DNA of 45,666 nucleotides from Succinatimonas sp. UBA7265 (GCA_002473165.1 DKSD01000046.1:1-45666); one strand, 5' to 3'; shown: positions 24,581 through 33,799, numbered from the stretch's first letter. Numbers and translations: made by a program. The notes: generated from the sequence alone by a model not told the origin.

Positions 24581-26671
24581 TTAGTCCGCGCCGCCGCTTT
24601 GCGATTCCAGTTCGCCCAGCGACTTTAAGAATTCCTCCTCATAGATGATCCGCACTCCCAGTTCCTGCGCCTTCGTAAACTTCGAGCCGGGATCGGAGCC
24701 GCAGATCACGGCGTAGGTCTTCTTTGAGACCGAGCCTGAGACTTTCGCCCCCAGCGCGGTCAGGCGGTTTTTTGCGGCGTTGCGGTCCATGGAATCCAGC
24801 GTGCCCGTGATCACGTAGGTGCGCCCTGTAAGCGGGCTGTTTTGCGCGTTCTGCTCCGAGGCCTGCGCCACCGGAAGCAGCGTGATCCCCGCCGAGAACA
24901 GATCCCCCTGTGACAAAAGCTCGCCTATGATCTCCAGGTTGTGCTTTTCCCTGAAAAAATCCTGGATATGCTCGGCCACGACCACGCCGACGTCCGGCAG
25001 GTTCATCAGCGCGTTGAGATCGGCGCGCATGAGCTCGTCAAAGGTCTTAAAGTGCCTGGCAAGCGTCAGCGCCGTCGAGACTCCGACCTCGCGGATCCCC
25101 AGCGCGTAGATAAAGCGGTTCATCGGCACCTGGCGGGATTTTTCGATGGACGCCAGCAGCTTTTTGGCCGTCACCTGCCCCAGGTAGCGCGGCTTGCGCT
25201 CCTCGCTGCCAGGATCGAGCATCAGCGAGGCGAGATCATCGCAGCTTAAGCGATAGAGATCGGCGATGCTCTTTACCTTTTTGGAGGACACGAGCTCCTC
25301 GACGATGCGATCGCCAAAGCCCTCGATATCCATGGCATCGCGCGAAACAAAATGCAGCACCCCCTCGCGCAGCTGCGCCGGGCACACCAGCCCGCCGGTG
25401 CAGCGGGCCACCGCCTCGCCTTTAAGGCGCTCGATCTTTGAGCCGCACTCCGGGCAGATCTTCGGGAACACCACGGGCCTCACGGCGGCCGGATCGCGCC
25501 GCTCCTTCACCACGCCTGAAACCTGGGGGATCACGTCGCCGGCGCGGCGTACCACTACGATGTCGCCTACCATCAGGCCCAGTCGCCTGATCTCATCTTC
25601 GTTGTGCAGCGTGGCGTTGGAGACCGTGGCGCCGCCCACGTACACCGGCTTAAGCCTTGCCACCGGGGTGATGGCGCCGGTGCGCCCCACCTGGAACTCC
25701 ACGTCAAGGAGTTTCGTCATCATCTCCTCAGGCGGGAATTTGTAGGCGATCGCCCAGCGCGGGTTCTTGGCGGTAAAGCCCATATCCTCCTGCGTCTTCA
25801 GTGAGTTGACCTTGAGCACGACACCGTCGATGTCGTAGTTAAGGCCGCTGCGGCGCCCTAAGATGTCCTGATAGAACTCGTTTAAGCCCTGGGCGCCGTA
25901 CACCACTTTGACATTGGGGTTTACCGGCAGGCCCATGGCTTTTAAAGCCTGCAGCCTTGCATATTGCGTGTCGGGCAGTTCCCCGCCTGAGTACTCGCCC
26001 ACGTAATAGGCGTTAAACGTCAGGGGACGTTTGGCGGTTATTTTGGGATCGAGCTGGCGCAGCGATCCCGCGGCCGCGTTGCGCGGGTTGGCAAAGACCT
26101 TGCCGCCGTTTTCGCGGGCGCGCTCGTTCCATTTTTCAAAGCCGTCGCGCGGCATAAAGACCTCGCCGCGCACGTCGAGGTACTCAGGGAAATTCCCCTC
26201 AAGGCGCAGCGGGATGGCCTTGATGGTGCGGGCGTTTGCCGTGATGTTCTCGCCGGTCTGCCCGTCGCCGCGGGTTGCGGCCTGCACCAGCACCCCTTTG
26301 CGGTAGATAAGCGAGCAGGCCAGGCCGTCGAGTTTGGGCTCGGCGCAGTACTCGGTGTTCGCGCTGTGCGTCGCCTCGCTGATGCGGCGGTCGAAATCGC
26401 GCAGCTCTTCGTCGTTGAAGATGTCGCCCATGGACATCAGCGGAACGCGGTGGCGCACGCTCTCAAAGGCCGTGACGGCCGCCCCGCCGACGCGCTGCGT
26501 CGGCGAATCCGCAGACACGAGCTCCGGGTTTGCCGCCTCCAGCGCCTCCAGCTCCCGGTAAAGCCGATCGTATTCGGCATCCGGCACCGCCGGGCTGTCA
26601 TCGACGTAATAGGCGTGCGCCCAGCGGTTTAAGGTGTCAACCAGCTCGCGGTAGCGTTCCTGTCCTGCCAT
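24581..26671 (-). CDS. ligA: NAD-dependent DNA ligase
   Basis: Seals nicks in replication and repair using NAD. 696 residues, slightly longer than E. coli LigA (671). Domains in order: Ia region with YYVDDSPAVPDAEYDRL; adenylation domain with KLDG (nucleophile Lys113 in CAEPKLDGLAC); OB fold with TGAITPVARLKPV; four-cysteine zinc finger (CPECGSKIERLKGEAVARC then CPAQ); helix-hairpin-helix region; and a C-terminal BRCT domain (GRTYVITGTLDSMDR). It follows zipA by 76 bases on the same strand, the normal gammaproteobacterial order. Confidence 0.98.
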   Translation of the reverse strand: MAGQERYRELVDTLNRWAHAYYVDDSPAVPDAEYDRLYRELEALEAANPELVSADSPTQRVGGAAVTAFESVRHRVPLMSMGDIFNDEELRDFDRRISEATHSANTEYCAEPKLDGLACSLIYRKGVLVQAATRGDGQTGENITANARTIKAIPLRLEGNFPEYLDVRGEVFMPRDGFEKWNERARENGGKVFANPRNAAAGSLRQLDPKITAKRPLTFNAYYVGEYSGGELPDTQYARLQALKAMGLPVNPNVKVVYGAQGLNEFYQDILGRRSGLNYDIDGVVLKVNSLKTQEDMGFTAKNPRWAIAYKFPPEEMMTKLLDVEFQVGRTGAITPVARLKPVYVGGATVSNATLHNEDEIRRLGLMVGDIVVVRRAGDVIPQVSGVVKERRDPAAVRPVVFPKICPECGSKIERLKGEAVARCTGGLVCPAQLREGVLHFVSRDAMDIEGFGDRIVEELVSSKKVKSIADLYRLSCDDLASLMLDPGSEERKPRYLGQVTAKKLLASIEKSRQVPMNRFIYALGIREVGVSTALTLARHFKTFDELMRADLNALMNLPDVGVVVAEHIQDFFREKHNLEIIGELLSQGDLFSAGITLLPVAQASEQNAQNSPLTGRTYVITGTLDSMDRNAAKNRLTALGAKVSGSVSKKTYAVICGSDPGSKFTKAQELGVRIIYEEEFLKSLGELESQSGGAD

Positions 26672-26747
26672 GTTCCGAATGCTCCTTAAAATTTAAAAAG
26701 CCGGGACGGGCTGTTCCCGCTCCGGCCTCAATTTCGTGATTTAAAGC

Positions 26748-27515
26748 TCAGGCGCCCTTGCCCTGATCTTCCCCGGCCGCGTCATAATCGGCGAATTCCT
26801 TCTCGCGCTGATCGAGCATCTCCGGAGTGTACGGGCGTCCGTTGTTATCCTGCAGCTCGCCGCCGAGCCGCGACTCAAAAAGTTCGGCCGCGCTGCGCAT
26901 GGCGTGGAAATAGTCGCGGCTGATCCCGGGCGAGGGCACGTGCATGTAAAAGGCCAGGCTCTGGGTGGTATAGCCTTCCATCTTGTCGGGGAAGGCGTAA
27001 GGCTCTTTGAGCGTGCACAGCGCGAACACCACTTTCTCCGGGTGCTCGTTGCTCTCGGGGATCACATAGATATTGCGGCGGGGCGGGCGCGTGAAACAGA
27101 ACTCTTTGCAGAGATCGGCGATGTCCTCGCCCTGGTACTCGCGCCCCTTGGCTGCAATGAGGTTGATCTCCGCCGTGTCCGGGATCTTGCGGACCATGCG
27201 GATGCGCGCGCCGGAGGCGTCCGCGGACGTGTCCTCATCGCCTGAAAAATCCGGAGCCTCGTCCTGGTGGACGCTGCTGTCCTGGATCTTAAAGCCGCCG
27301 GTGTACGCGGCCTCCTCGTCAGAAGGCATCTCCGGGGTGACAATTCGGACTTTTCCAAGGCCCGGGGCTTTTTCCAATGCCTGATCTTCCTTGCTGGTTT
27401 TGGAAAGCCTGCGGTTTGAGCTCTTGCCTGAGAACCACAGCCCGTGGATCACAAAGGCGATGACCGCCAGCGCGCCGACAATCAGGATGATCGCGCTTGA
27501 ATCGTTTAATGACAT
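26748..27515 (-). CDS. zipA: Cell division protein ZipA
   Basis: Membrane anchor for FtsZ at the division ring. 255 residues. One N-terminal membrane span (about residues 8-29) precedes a basic patch (KSSNRRLSK), a charged linker shorter than in E. coli, and the C-terminal FtsZ-binding domain (from about residue 110, with LIAAKGREYQGEDIADL and YTTQSLAFYMHVPSPG). Divergent from cysZ with ligA downstream, as in enterics. The end is acidic and adds about 15 residues beyond the domain. Confidence 0.92.
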   Translation of the reverse strand: MSLNDSSAIILIVGALAVIAFVIHGLWFSGKSSNRRLSKTSKEDQALEKAPGLGKVRIVTPEMPSDEEAAYTGGFKIQDSSVHQDEAPDFSGDEDTSADASGARIRMVRKIPDTAEINLIAAKGREYQGEDIADLCKEFCFTRPPRRNIYVIPESNEHPEKVVFALCTLKEPYAFPDKMEGYTTQSLAFYMHVPSPGISRDYFHAMRSAAELFESRLGGELQDNNGRPYTPEMLDQREKEFADYDAAGEDQGKGA

Positions 27516-27707
27516 CTGTATTCCTCAAAGCGTGCGGCCTGCCGCCGCGCCTGCTGAAACATCATTTTATCAGAACAGGGCGCTTCCGCCTGATGCAAGT
27601 TCTTGCCGATCAAAGATCTTTTCCATGTTTTTTACACTTCACCTTTACGCTATAAAATGAGGGAGTGCCGCCGCGGCACACTTGCATGCAAAGACAGGAC
27701 TTAAGAC

Positions 27708-28484
27708 ATGGACACGAATCTCAATTCAGGACACATTACGGTCTCAACGGCGCTGACGAGCCTCGCCGAGGGCTTTAAGCTCGCCTTCTCCAAAGAATGC
27801 CGGCCCTATGTGCTGATCCCGATCCTGATAAACATCATCCTGCTCTCGCTCGCAGGCTGGGCGGCTTTCAGGTTCATCACCGGCTATATCTTCAGCTGGA
27901 TAGACGCGCTGCCCTCGTTCCTGGCTTTTCTGGCCTATCTGCTCTCGTTTATCGCCGCCGCGCTCATCATCTTCCTCTCCTGCTATTTCTTCTCGACCGT
28001 GGCCACCATCATCGCCTCGCCGTTTTACGGGCTGCTGGCCGATCGCGCCGAAATGGCCATCCACGGGCAGCAGTCAGAGGACAGCGGCTTTGCCGGTGTG
28101 ATCAAGGACATTCCCCGCTGCTTAAAGCGCGAGCTGCGCAAGCAGCTGTGGTACCTGCCCCTCGTGCTGCTGTGCGTCGTGATCATGCTCATCCCGGTCA
28201 TCAACGTCATCTCGCCGGTGGCCTGGTTCATCTTAAACTCCTTCATGGGCTGCCTGCAGTACACCGATTACGCCTATGACAACCACAAAGTGCCTTTCGC
28301 GCAGATGAAAGGCGACGCCATGCGCCACGCCTTCCCTTCCTTTGCCTTTGGCGCCTGCATCGCCGTGCTGCTGGCAGTGCCCCTGGTCAACCTCTTTGTG
28401 CCGCCTGCCGCCGTGTGCGCCGGCACCCGCTATTACGTGCTGCTGCGCGATGAGCGCGCCGCCGCTGCCGTGCAGGAGGCCTGA
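27708..28484 (+). CDS. cysZ: CysZ-family sulfate transport protein
   Basis: Inner-membrane protein that supports sulfate uptake for cysteine synthesis. 258 residues (E. coli 253). Family landmarks: an N-terminal SLAEGFKLAFSKECRPYVLIPILINI, a long hydrophobic hairpin, ASPFYGLLADRAE after the second span, and a C-terminal FGACIAVLLAVPLVNLFVPPAAVCAGT. TATAAA (27652-27657) is a possible -10. In E. coli cysK and ptsHI-crr follow; here the stop is only three bases before a ptsI-like start, with cysK and ptsH missing. An AGGA site precedes the ATG. Confidence 0.94.
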   Translation: MDTNLNSGHITVSTALTSLAEGFKLAFSKECRPYVLIPILINIILLSLAGWAAFRFITGYIFSWIDALPSFLAFLAYLLSFIAAALIIFLSCYFFSTVATIIASPFYGLLADRAEMAIHGQQSEDSGFAGVIKDIPRCLKRELRKQLWYLPLVLLCVVIMLIPVINVISPVAWFILNSFMGCLQYTDYAYDNHKVPFAQMKGDAMRHAFPSFAFGACIAVLLAVPLVNLFVPPAAVCAGTRYYVLLRDERAAAAVQEA

Positions 28485-28487
28485 TCC

Positions 28488-30155
28488 ATGTACACGCTCT
28501 CCGGCATCCCCGCCTCGCAGGGCATCGCGGCCGGCAAAGCCGTCGTGCTCACGCGCAGCGCCGGCAACCCCGACTTTGACCGCCCGTGGGCGCTCGATCC
28601 GGACGCGGAGATCCGCTTTTTCCGCAAGACGCTCAAGTTCTTCTCAGAGCGCCTGCGCCAGACGGCCAACCCCGCGCTGGATCAGCAGCGCGATCTCTAC
28701 GGCGCGGCCGCAGGCTACCTGACCGCCCCTGACAACATCAGCAAAGTCACTGCGCTCATCCGCGGAGGAGACACCGCGCCTATGGCCGCGCGCACCGTGT
28801 TCATCGGCGGGCTTAAGGATTTTAAGTTCTCCTACGATCTCGACGATGAGAGCTCGACGGCCGAACTGCGCTCGCTCGAGCTGCTGCTGCGCGAATTCGT
28901 GCAGGCGCTGTTCATGCGCGGCATCACCATCACGGAACTCCCCGTGCTCACGGAGGATTCCGTGATCATCGCCAAGGCGCTCACCCCGGCGCAGCTGCTC
29001 ACCTTGGACACCCGCTTTGTCAAAGGCGTGGTGCTCGAGCAGGGGCGCGCCTCGGGGCACCTGGCCATGGCGCTGCGCGAGCTCTCGATCCCCTCGGTGT
29101 TCGGCGCCTCCGGCATCACGGATATCAGCGGCGGCGTCAAGGTCATGGTGGACGGCAACACCGGCGTGGCCGTAGTCGATCCGCCCGATGAGACCTGTGA
29201 AGCGGCCATCGCCAGGCAGGGGCTCTTTGGCGATGCTCCCGATGACGATGACGAGGATCCGGGGATCACGATCGTCTGCTCCGTAGGCGCCACGAGCCGC
29301 GCGAACATCAGCTCCGTCTACACCCGCCACGGCTTAGGCCTTTTGCGTTCGGAATTTCTCTTCCTCTCCTGCGAACACGAGCCCACGGAGGAGGAGATGA
29401 CCAAGGCTTTTGCCAAACTCTTTGCCCCGGTGCCGCAGGGGCGCCCGATCACGGCGCGCACCTTCGACTTTGCCGATGACAAAAAACCCAATTTTGAGAT
29501 CCAGACGGACGCCCAGGGGGCGCTCAAAGGCTACGGCGCCGGCGTGAGCTCGGCGCTGCTTAAAAAAGAGATCCGCGCGCTGCTGCTGGCCTGCCCGGAA
29601 AAGCACGTGCGCATCGTCTTCCCGCTCGTCACGAGGCTCACGGAAGCCCGGCGCTTAAAAGAGCTTGCCTATGAGTGCGACAGCGAGCTTGCCCAGGAGA
29701 AAAAGCCGCACTCGGGCTTTGAGCTGGCGCTGATGATCGAGACCCCGGCGGCCGTGCTCTCGGCCCAGGCGTTCGCAGGCGAATTCTCCATGTTCATCAT
29801 CGGCACGTCTTCGCTTGCCGAATACGCCTCGGCCCCCTGCCCGGCCGACACCTCGTTCACCCCGTCTCTGGCCAAACTCATCGCCATGGCCTGCAAAGCC
29901 GCGCACAGTTCGGAGATCCCGGTGGGCATCGCCGGGCGTTTTGCCTCGCGCATCGAGCTGCTGCCGCTGTTCTACCGTTTAGGCGTTTCTTATGTCACCG
30001 TGGACTCCTATGAGATCTCAGGCCTCAGGCAGGCGGTGGAGCGGCAGGATCAGGACGCGGTGCACCCGCACTTTGACGAGTCGCTGTATGAGAAGATCAT
30101 GCGGATTTACCGCGGCCGCGAGATCGGCAGGCTCGTAAGCGAACTCAATGATTAA
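28488..30155 (+). CDS. ptsI: Enzyme I-like PTS protein lacking key catalytic residues
   Basis: 555 residues, nearly the E. coli Enzyme I length (575), and alignable along the length. The N-terminus reads SGIPASQGIAAGKAVVL. The phospho-His is kept as His191, but its motif reads GRASGHLAM instead of GGRTSHTSI. In the PEP-binding barrel LLRSEFLF (Arg287), ARTFDFADDK (Arg324, with GGD changed to ADD) and MIETPA (Glu418) remain. The GWRAIR stretch is replaced by text without Arg, the metal-site GTNDL reads GTSSL (Ser441-Ser442 for Asn-Asp), and the catalytic Cys motif GMCGE reads GIAGR (Ala482). From established Enzyme I chemistry this should not use PEP. GGAGG lies seven bases before ATG; it is tightly linked to cysZ and the EIIA-like gene. 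Family certain, loss of activity inferred. Confidence 0.88.
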   Translation: MYTLSGIPASQGIAAGKAVVLTRSAGNPDFDRPWALDPDAEIRFFRKTLKFFSERLRQTANPALDQQRDLYGAAAGYLTAPDNISKVTALIRGGDTAPMAARTVFIGGLKDFKFSYDLDDESSTAELRSLELLLREFVQALFMRGITITELPVLTEDSVIIAKALTPAQLLTLDTRFVKGVVLEQGRASGHLAMALRELSIPSVFGASGITDISGGVKVMVDGNTGVAVVDPPDETCEAAIARQGLFGDAPDDDDEDPGITIVCSVGATSRANISSVYTRHGLGLLRSEFLFLSCEHEPTEEEMTKAFAKLFAPVPQGRPITARTFDFADDKKPNFEIQTDAQGALKGYGAGVSSALLKKEIRALLLACPEKHVRIVFPLVTRLTEARRLKELAYECDSELAQEKKPHSGFELALMIETPAAVLSAQAFAGEFSMFIIGTSSLAEYASAPCPADTSFTPSLAKLIAMACKAAHSSEIPVGIAGRFASRIELLPLFYRLGVSYVTVDSYEISGLRQAVERQDQDAVHPHFDESLYEKIMRIYRGREIGRLVSELND

Positions 30156-30170
30156 AAGGGAAGGCTTTCC

Positions 30171-30704
30171 ATGTCGTTTTTAACCAAAATTTTCGGGAAC
30201 AAAGCAGAAGATCTCAGCCATGACGAGGCCGATCTGGCGCTGGCCGCCCCGCTTTCAGGCTCCGTGGTGCCGCTGGAGGATGTCCCCGATCCGGTCATCA
30301 GCGAGAAGATCGCCGGCGACGGCATTGCCATAGATCCTGAGAGCAACACCGTGTGCTCGCCCTGCGACGGCACGGTCTGCAGGCTGCTCTCGTCGGGCAC
30401 GGCCGTAGCCGTGCGCGCAGCGTGCGGGCTTGAGATCTACATCCGCGTGGGCTTTGGCACCGCGGGGCTGACCGGTCAGGGCTTTGAAGCCTTAAAAGCC
30501 GTAGGCGACAGCGTGAAGGCAGGCGATCCTCTGCTCTCTTTTGATCCCAGCGTCAACCTGCGCCAGCAGCAATCGGCGCTTACCACCATGATTGCCATTC
30601 GCTCAACGGCCGCCATCGAGCGTGTCACCTCGGCCTCAGGCAAAGTCTCCTCAGGCGATCCCTGCATGTGGATCTATTTAAAGCGCCCTGAAAACCAGGC
30701 CTGA
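30171..30704 (+). CDS. crr: EIIA-Glc-like protein without the active-site histidines
   Basis: 177 residues; aligns without gaps to E. coli EIIA-Glc through the core. Shared text: APLSGSVVPLEDVPDPVISE (APLSGEIVNIEDVPDVVFAE in E. coli), EKIAGDGIAI, DGTVCRL, GFEALKAVGDSVKAGD. The two histidines that define the family active site (E. coli His75 and phosphorylated His90) are Thr77 and Arg92, and the Asp four residues on is Gly96. It therefore cannot carry phosphate in the known way. In E. coli the unphosphorylated form binds sugar permeases, glycerol kinase and FrsA; a permanently unphosphorylated form could act as a fixed regulator, which is inference. It lies 15 bases after the ptsI-like gene and ends at a strong terminator. 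Confidence 0.9.
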   Translation: MSFLTKIFGNKAEDLSHDEADLALAAPLSGSVVPLEDVPDPVISEKIAGDGIAIDPESNTVCSPCDGTVCRLLSSGTAVAVRAACGLEIYIRVGFGTAGLTGQGFEALKAVGDSVKAGDPLLSFDPSVNLRQQQSALTTMIAIRSTAAIERVTSASGKVSSGDPCMWIYLKRPENQA

Positions 30705-30746
30705 TCCGTTCAGTTCCTAAAGCGCATTTTTTCAGCGCGCAAAACT

Positions 30747-30780
30747 AAGGCCCTGCGATCTGACGATCGCAGGGCCTTTT
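30747..30780 (+). terminator. Intrinsic terminator after crr-like gene
   Basis: Perfect 14-bp stem (30747-30760 with 30765-30778), loop of 4, then TTTT. It lies between the convergent crr-like and pntB genes. Confidence 0.85.
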
Positions 30781-30795
30781 AATCAGGCGCTTAAA

Positions 30796-32238
30796 TTACA
30801 GCAGCGCGTCGATTTCCTCAACCGACTTCTTGGCATCGCCAAAGCACATGCTGGCGTTCTCCTTGAAGAACAGCGGGTTCTGCACACCGGCATAGCCCGG
30901 GTTCATCGAGCGCTTGAACACCACGACGTTATGGGCCTTCCAGACTTCGAGCACCGGCATGCCGGCGATCGGGCTTGAAGGATCCTCGGCGGCCGCCGGG
31001 TTCACGGTGTCGTTGGCGCCGATGACCAGCACGGTGTCCGTGTTCTCGAAGTCGTCATTGATCTCATCCATCTCGAACACGATGTCATAAGGCACCTTGG
31101 CCTCGGCCAGCAGCACGTTCATGTGCCCGGGCAGGCGGCCTGCGACCGGATGGATGGCGAAGCGGACAGTGATGCCGCGCTTTTGCAGTTTCTCAGTCAG
31201 CGTGGCGACAGCGTTCTGGGCCTGGGCGACAGCCATGCCGTAGCCCGGGGCGATGATCACGGAGGAGGAGTTCTTTAAGAGTTCGGCCACCTCGGCGGTC
31301 TTCATCTCGTGGTACTCGCCCATCTCCTCATCCTTCTTCTCCTGCGGTTTGTTGCCAAAGCCGCCGGCGATCACGGAGATGAACGAACGGTTCATGGCGC
31401 GGCACATGATGTAGGAAAGGATGGCGCCTGAAGAGCCGACGAGCGCGCCGGTGACGATCAGGAGATCATTGTCGAGCATGAAGCCGGAAGCCGCGGCCGC
31501 CCACCCTGAATAGGAGTTCAGCATGGAGATGACGACCGGCATGTCGGCGCCGCCGATGGCGACAACCAGGTTGACGCCAAAGGCCAGCGAGATGATGGTC
31601 ATCAGCACCAGCGGCACTGCGGAGGCCTCAACGCCGCCGTTTAAGAACCAGATCATCAAAAGGAAGCACACGACCAGGGCGCCTAAGTTGATCCAGTGGT
31701 TGGCCGGCAGCACGAGCGGCGCGGACTTGAAGATGCGCAGCTTGTAGGTGCCGTTTAACTTGCCGTAGGCGATGATCGAGCCGGTGAAGGTCACGGCGCC
31801 GATGAACACGCCGATGAAGATCTCGCCTAAGTGGATGCCCAGCTCGCCCGCCTTGTTCATGATCTCGGCATTCGTGACACCGGCGGCGGCGTCAGGGGTG
31901 ACACCCAGCTCGATGTAGGTGTTGATGCCGACTAACACCGCGGTCAGGCCGACGAAGCTGTGCAGGCAGGCGATCAGTTCCGGCATTTGGGTCATTTGGA
32001 CCTTGCGGGCCACAAACAGACCGACGCAGGCGCCGATCACCATGGCGAACACGGTAAGCCCGATGGCCGCGGCGGTGAGTTTCGTGAAGGTTGCCAGAAG
32101 GGCGATCACCATGCCGGCGATGCCTGAGTAGCAGCCCATCTTGGCAGTTTCCTGCTTGGAGAGGCCGGCGAGGGCCATGATGAAGAGCAGTGCCGCCAGA
32201 ATATAGGCGATGTAGGTTAAACCAGTAGCTTGAACCAT
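30796..32238 (-). CDS. pntB: NAD(P) transhydrogenase subunit beta
   Basis: Membrane and NADP-binding subunit of the proton-pumping transhydrogenase that reduces NADP with NADH. 480 residues (E. coli 462). About nine membrane spans fill the first 290 residues; the C-terminal NADP(H) domain has APGYGMAVAQAQ, HPVAGRLPGHMNVLLAEA, VLVIGANDTVNPAA and FKRSMNPGYAGVQNPLF. It follows pntA by 22 bases. Confidence 0.97.
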   Translation of the reverse strand: MVQATGLTYIAYILAALLFIMALAGLSKQETAKMGCYSGIAGMVIALLATFTKLTAAAIGLTVFAMVIGACVGLFVARKVQMTQMPELIACLHSFVGLTAVLVGINTYIELGVTPDAAAGVTNAEIMNKAGELGIHLGEIFIGVFIGAVTFTGSIIAYGKLNGTYKLRIFKSAPLVLPANHWINLGALVVCFLLMIWFLNGGVEASAVPLVLMTIISLAFGVNLVVAIGGADMPVVISMLNSYSGWAAAASGFMLDNDLLIVTGALVGSSGAILSYIMCRAMNRSFISVIAGGFGNKPQEKKDEEMGEYHEMKTAEVAELLKNSSSVIIAPGYGMAVAQAQNAVATLTEKLQKRGITVRFAIHPVAGRLPGHMNVLLAEAKVPYDIVFEMDEINDDFENTDTVLVIGANDTVNPAAAEDPSSPIAGMPVLEVWKAHNVVVFKRSMNPGYAGVQNPLFFKENASMCFGDAKKSVEEIDALL

Positions 32239-32260
32239 TTTTTTAGTTACTCCCTAGCCC

Positions 32261-33799
32261 TTATTTGCCCTGTTTTTTGAACATGCCCAGCATGCGGCGC
32301 GTCACCGCGAAGCCGCCGAAGATGTTCACCGAGACGATCATGGTGCCGATAAAGGCCAGAATGCCGACGATCACGGAGCCGGAAACCAGCTGTTCCATGG
32401 CGCCGACGACGATAATGCCCGAAATGGCGTTCGTCACTGACATCAGCGGGGTGTGCAGCGAGTGGGTGACGTTCCAGACCACATAGTAGCCGACGACCAC
32501 CGCGAGCACGAAGACCGTGAAGTGGGTCAGGAACTTCTGCGGGGCGTACAGGCCGATGAGCAGGAAGCACACCAGCGCCACGGCCACGCAGCCGATCTTA
32601 AACGCCGGGGAAACCTTGTGCTGCTCGATCTTCTTGGGAGCCTCGGCTTTCTTGGCCGGGGCCGCCGCGGAGACGCTGATCTTCGGAGGCGGGAACGTAA
32701 CCTCGCCGTCGCGGGTCACGGTCATGTTGCGCAGCACGACATCGTCGAAGTTGATGTCGATCTTGCCGTCCTTGTTCTTGCACAGCAGCTTGGCGAGGTT
32801 CACGAGGTTCGTGGAATACAGCTGCGAGGACTGCGCCGGCAGGCGGGAGGCCAGATCGGTGTAGCCGATGATCTTCACGCCGTTGTCGGTCGTGAACACC
32901 TTGCCCGGCTGGGTGAGCTCGCAGTTGCCGCCGCCGGCGGCCGCCATATCGACGATCACGGAACCGGATTTCATCACCGCGACCATGTCTTTAGTGATGA
33001 GCAGCGGGGATTTCTTGCCCGGGATCGCGGCGGTAGTGATGACGATGTCGACATCCTTGCACTGCTTGGCGAACAGCTCCATCTCAGCTTTGATGTAGCC
33101 TTCGCTCATGACCTTGGCATAACCGTCGGACGAATCCTTGCCCTCTTCTTTGTAATCGAGCTTTAAGAACTCGCCGCCCATGGACTTAATCTGATCGGCG
33201 ACCACCTCGCGGGTGTCGAACGCGCGGACGACAGCGCCCAGGGAATGGGCGCAGCCGATGGCGGCCAGGCCAGCGACGCCGGCGCCGATGACCAGCACTT
33301 TCGCAGGCGGAACTTTGCCGGCGGCGGTGACCTGGCCGGTGAAGAACCTGCCGAAAGCGTGGGCGGCTTCAATCACGGCGCGGTAGCCGGAAATGTTGGC
33401 GGTGGAGGACAGGGCATCCATAGACTGGGCGCGGGAAATTCTCGGCACCATGTCCATGGCCATGACGGTGACCTTTTTGGCGTTGAGCTTGTCGACGAGC
33501 TCCTTGTTCTGAGCCGGGCGGATGAACGACACCAGGACCTGGCCTTCTTTCATGTAGCCGATCTCGTCGTCGTTAGGGGCGTTCACCTTAAAGATGATGT
33601 CGCTGTTCCAGACCTGCTTGGGGGTCACGACTTTCGCGCCCGCGGCCTCATAGGCGGCATCGGCGAAGCTGGCGTCTGCGCCGGCGCCGCTCTGCACCTG
33701 AATTTCGAATCCGAGCTTAATGAGCTTGGTGACGGTATCAGGGGTTGCTGCAACCCTGGTCTCGCCGGCAAGGCTCTCCTTTGGAATACCTATCAGCAT
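32261..33799 (-). CDS. pntA: NAD(P) transhydrogenase subunit alpha
   Basis: NAD(H)-binding subunit plus the first membrane helices of the transhydrogenase. 512 residues (E. coli 510), the enteric two-gene form. MLIGIPKESLAGETRVAATP begins the alanine-dehydrogenase-like domain; the dinucleotide-binding segment is VLVIGAGVAGLAAIGCAHSLG; a linker rich in Ala/Lys leads to four membrane spans at the C-terminus. The 270 bases upstream (33800-34069) hold no gene; I saw no convincing promoter match there. Confidence 0.97.
   Translation of the reverse strand: MLIGIPKESLAGETRVAATPDTVTKLIKLGFEIQVQSGAGADASFADAAYEAAGAKVVTPKQVWNSDIIFKVNAPNDDEIGYMKEGQVLVSFIRPAQNKELVDKLNAKKVTVMAMDMVPRISRAQSMDALSSTANISGYRAVIEAAHAFGRFFTGQVTAAGKVPPAKVLVIGAGVAGLAAIGCAHSLGAVVRAFDTREVVADQIKSMGGEFLKLDYKEEGKDSSDGYAKVMSEGYIKAEMELFAKQCKDVDIVITTAAIPGKKSPLLITKDMVAVMKSGSVIVDMAAAGGGNCELTQPGKVFTTDNGVKIIGYTDLASRLPAQSSQLYSTNLVNLAKLLCKNKDGKIDINFDDVVLRNMTVTRDGEVTFPPPKISVSAAAPAKKAEAPKKIEQHKVSPAFKIGCVAVALVCFLLIGLYAPQKFLTHFTVFVLAVVVGYYVVWNVTHSLHTPLMSVTNAISGIIVVGAMEQLVSGSVIVGILAFIGTMIVSVNIFGGFAVTRRMLGMFKKQGK

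Noticed and set aside
28644..29330. A 228-codon minus-strand frame opposite the Enzyme I-like gene
   Set aside because: Composition is shadow-like (Arg/Gly/Ala/His-rich) with no motif, and the plus strand encodes a clear homologue.
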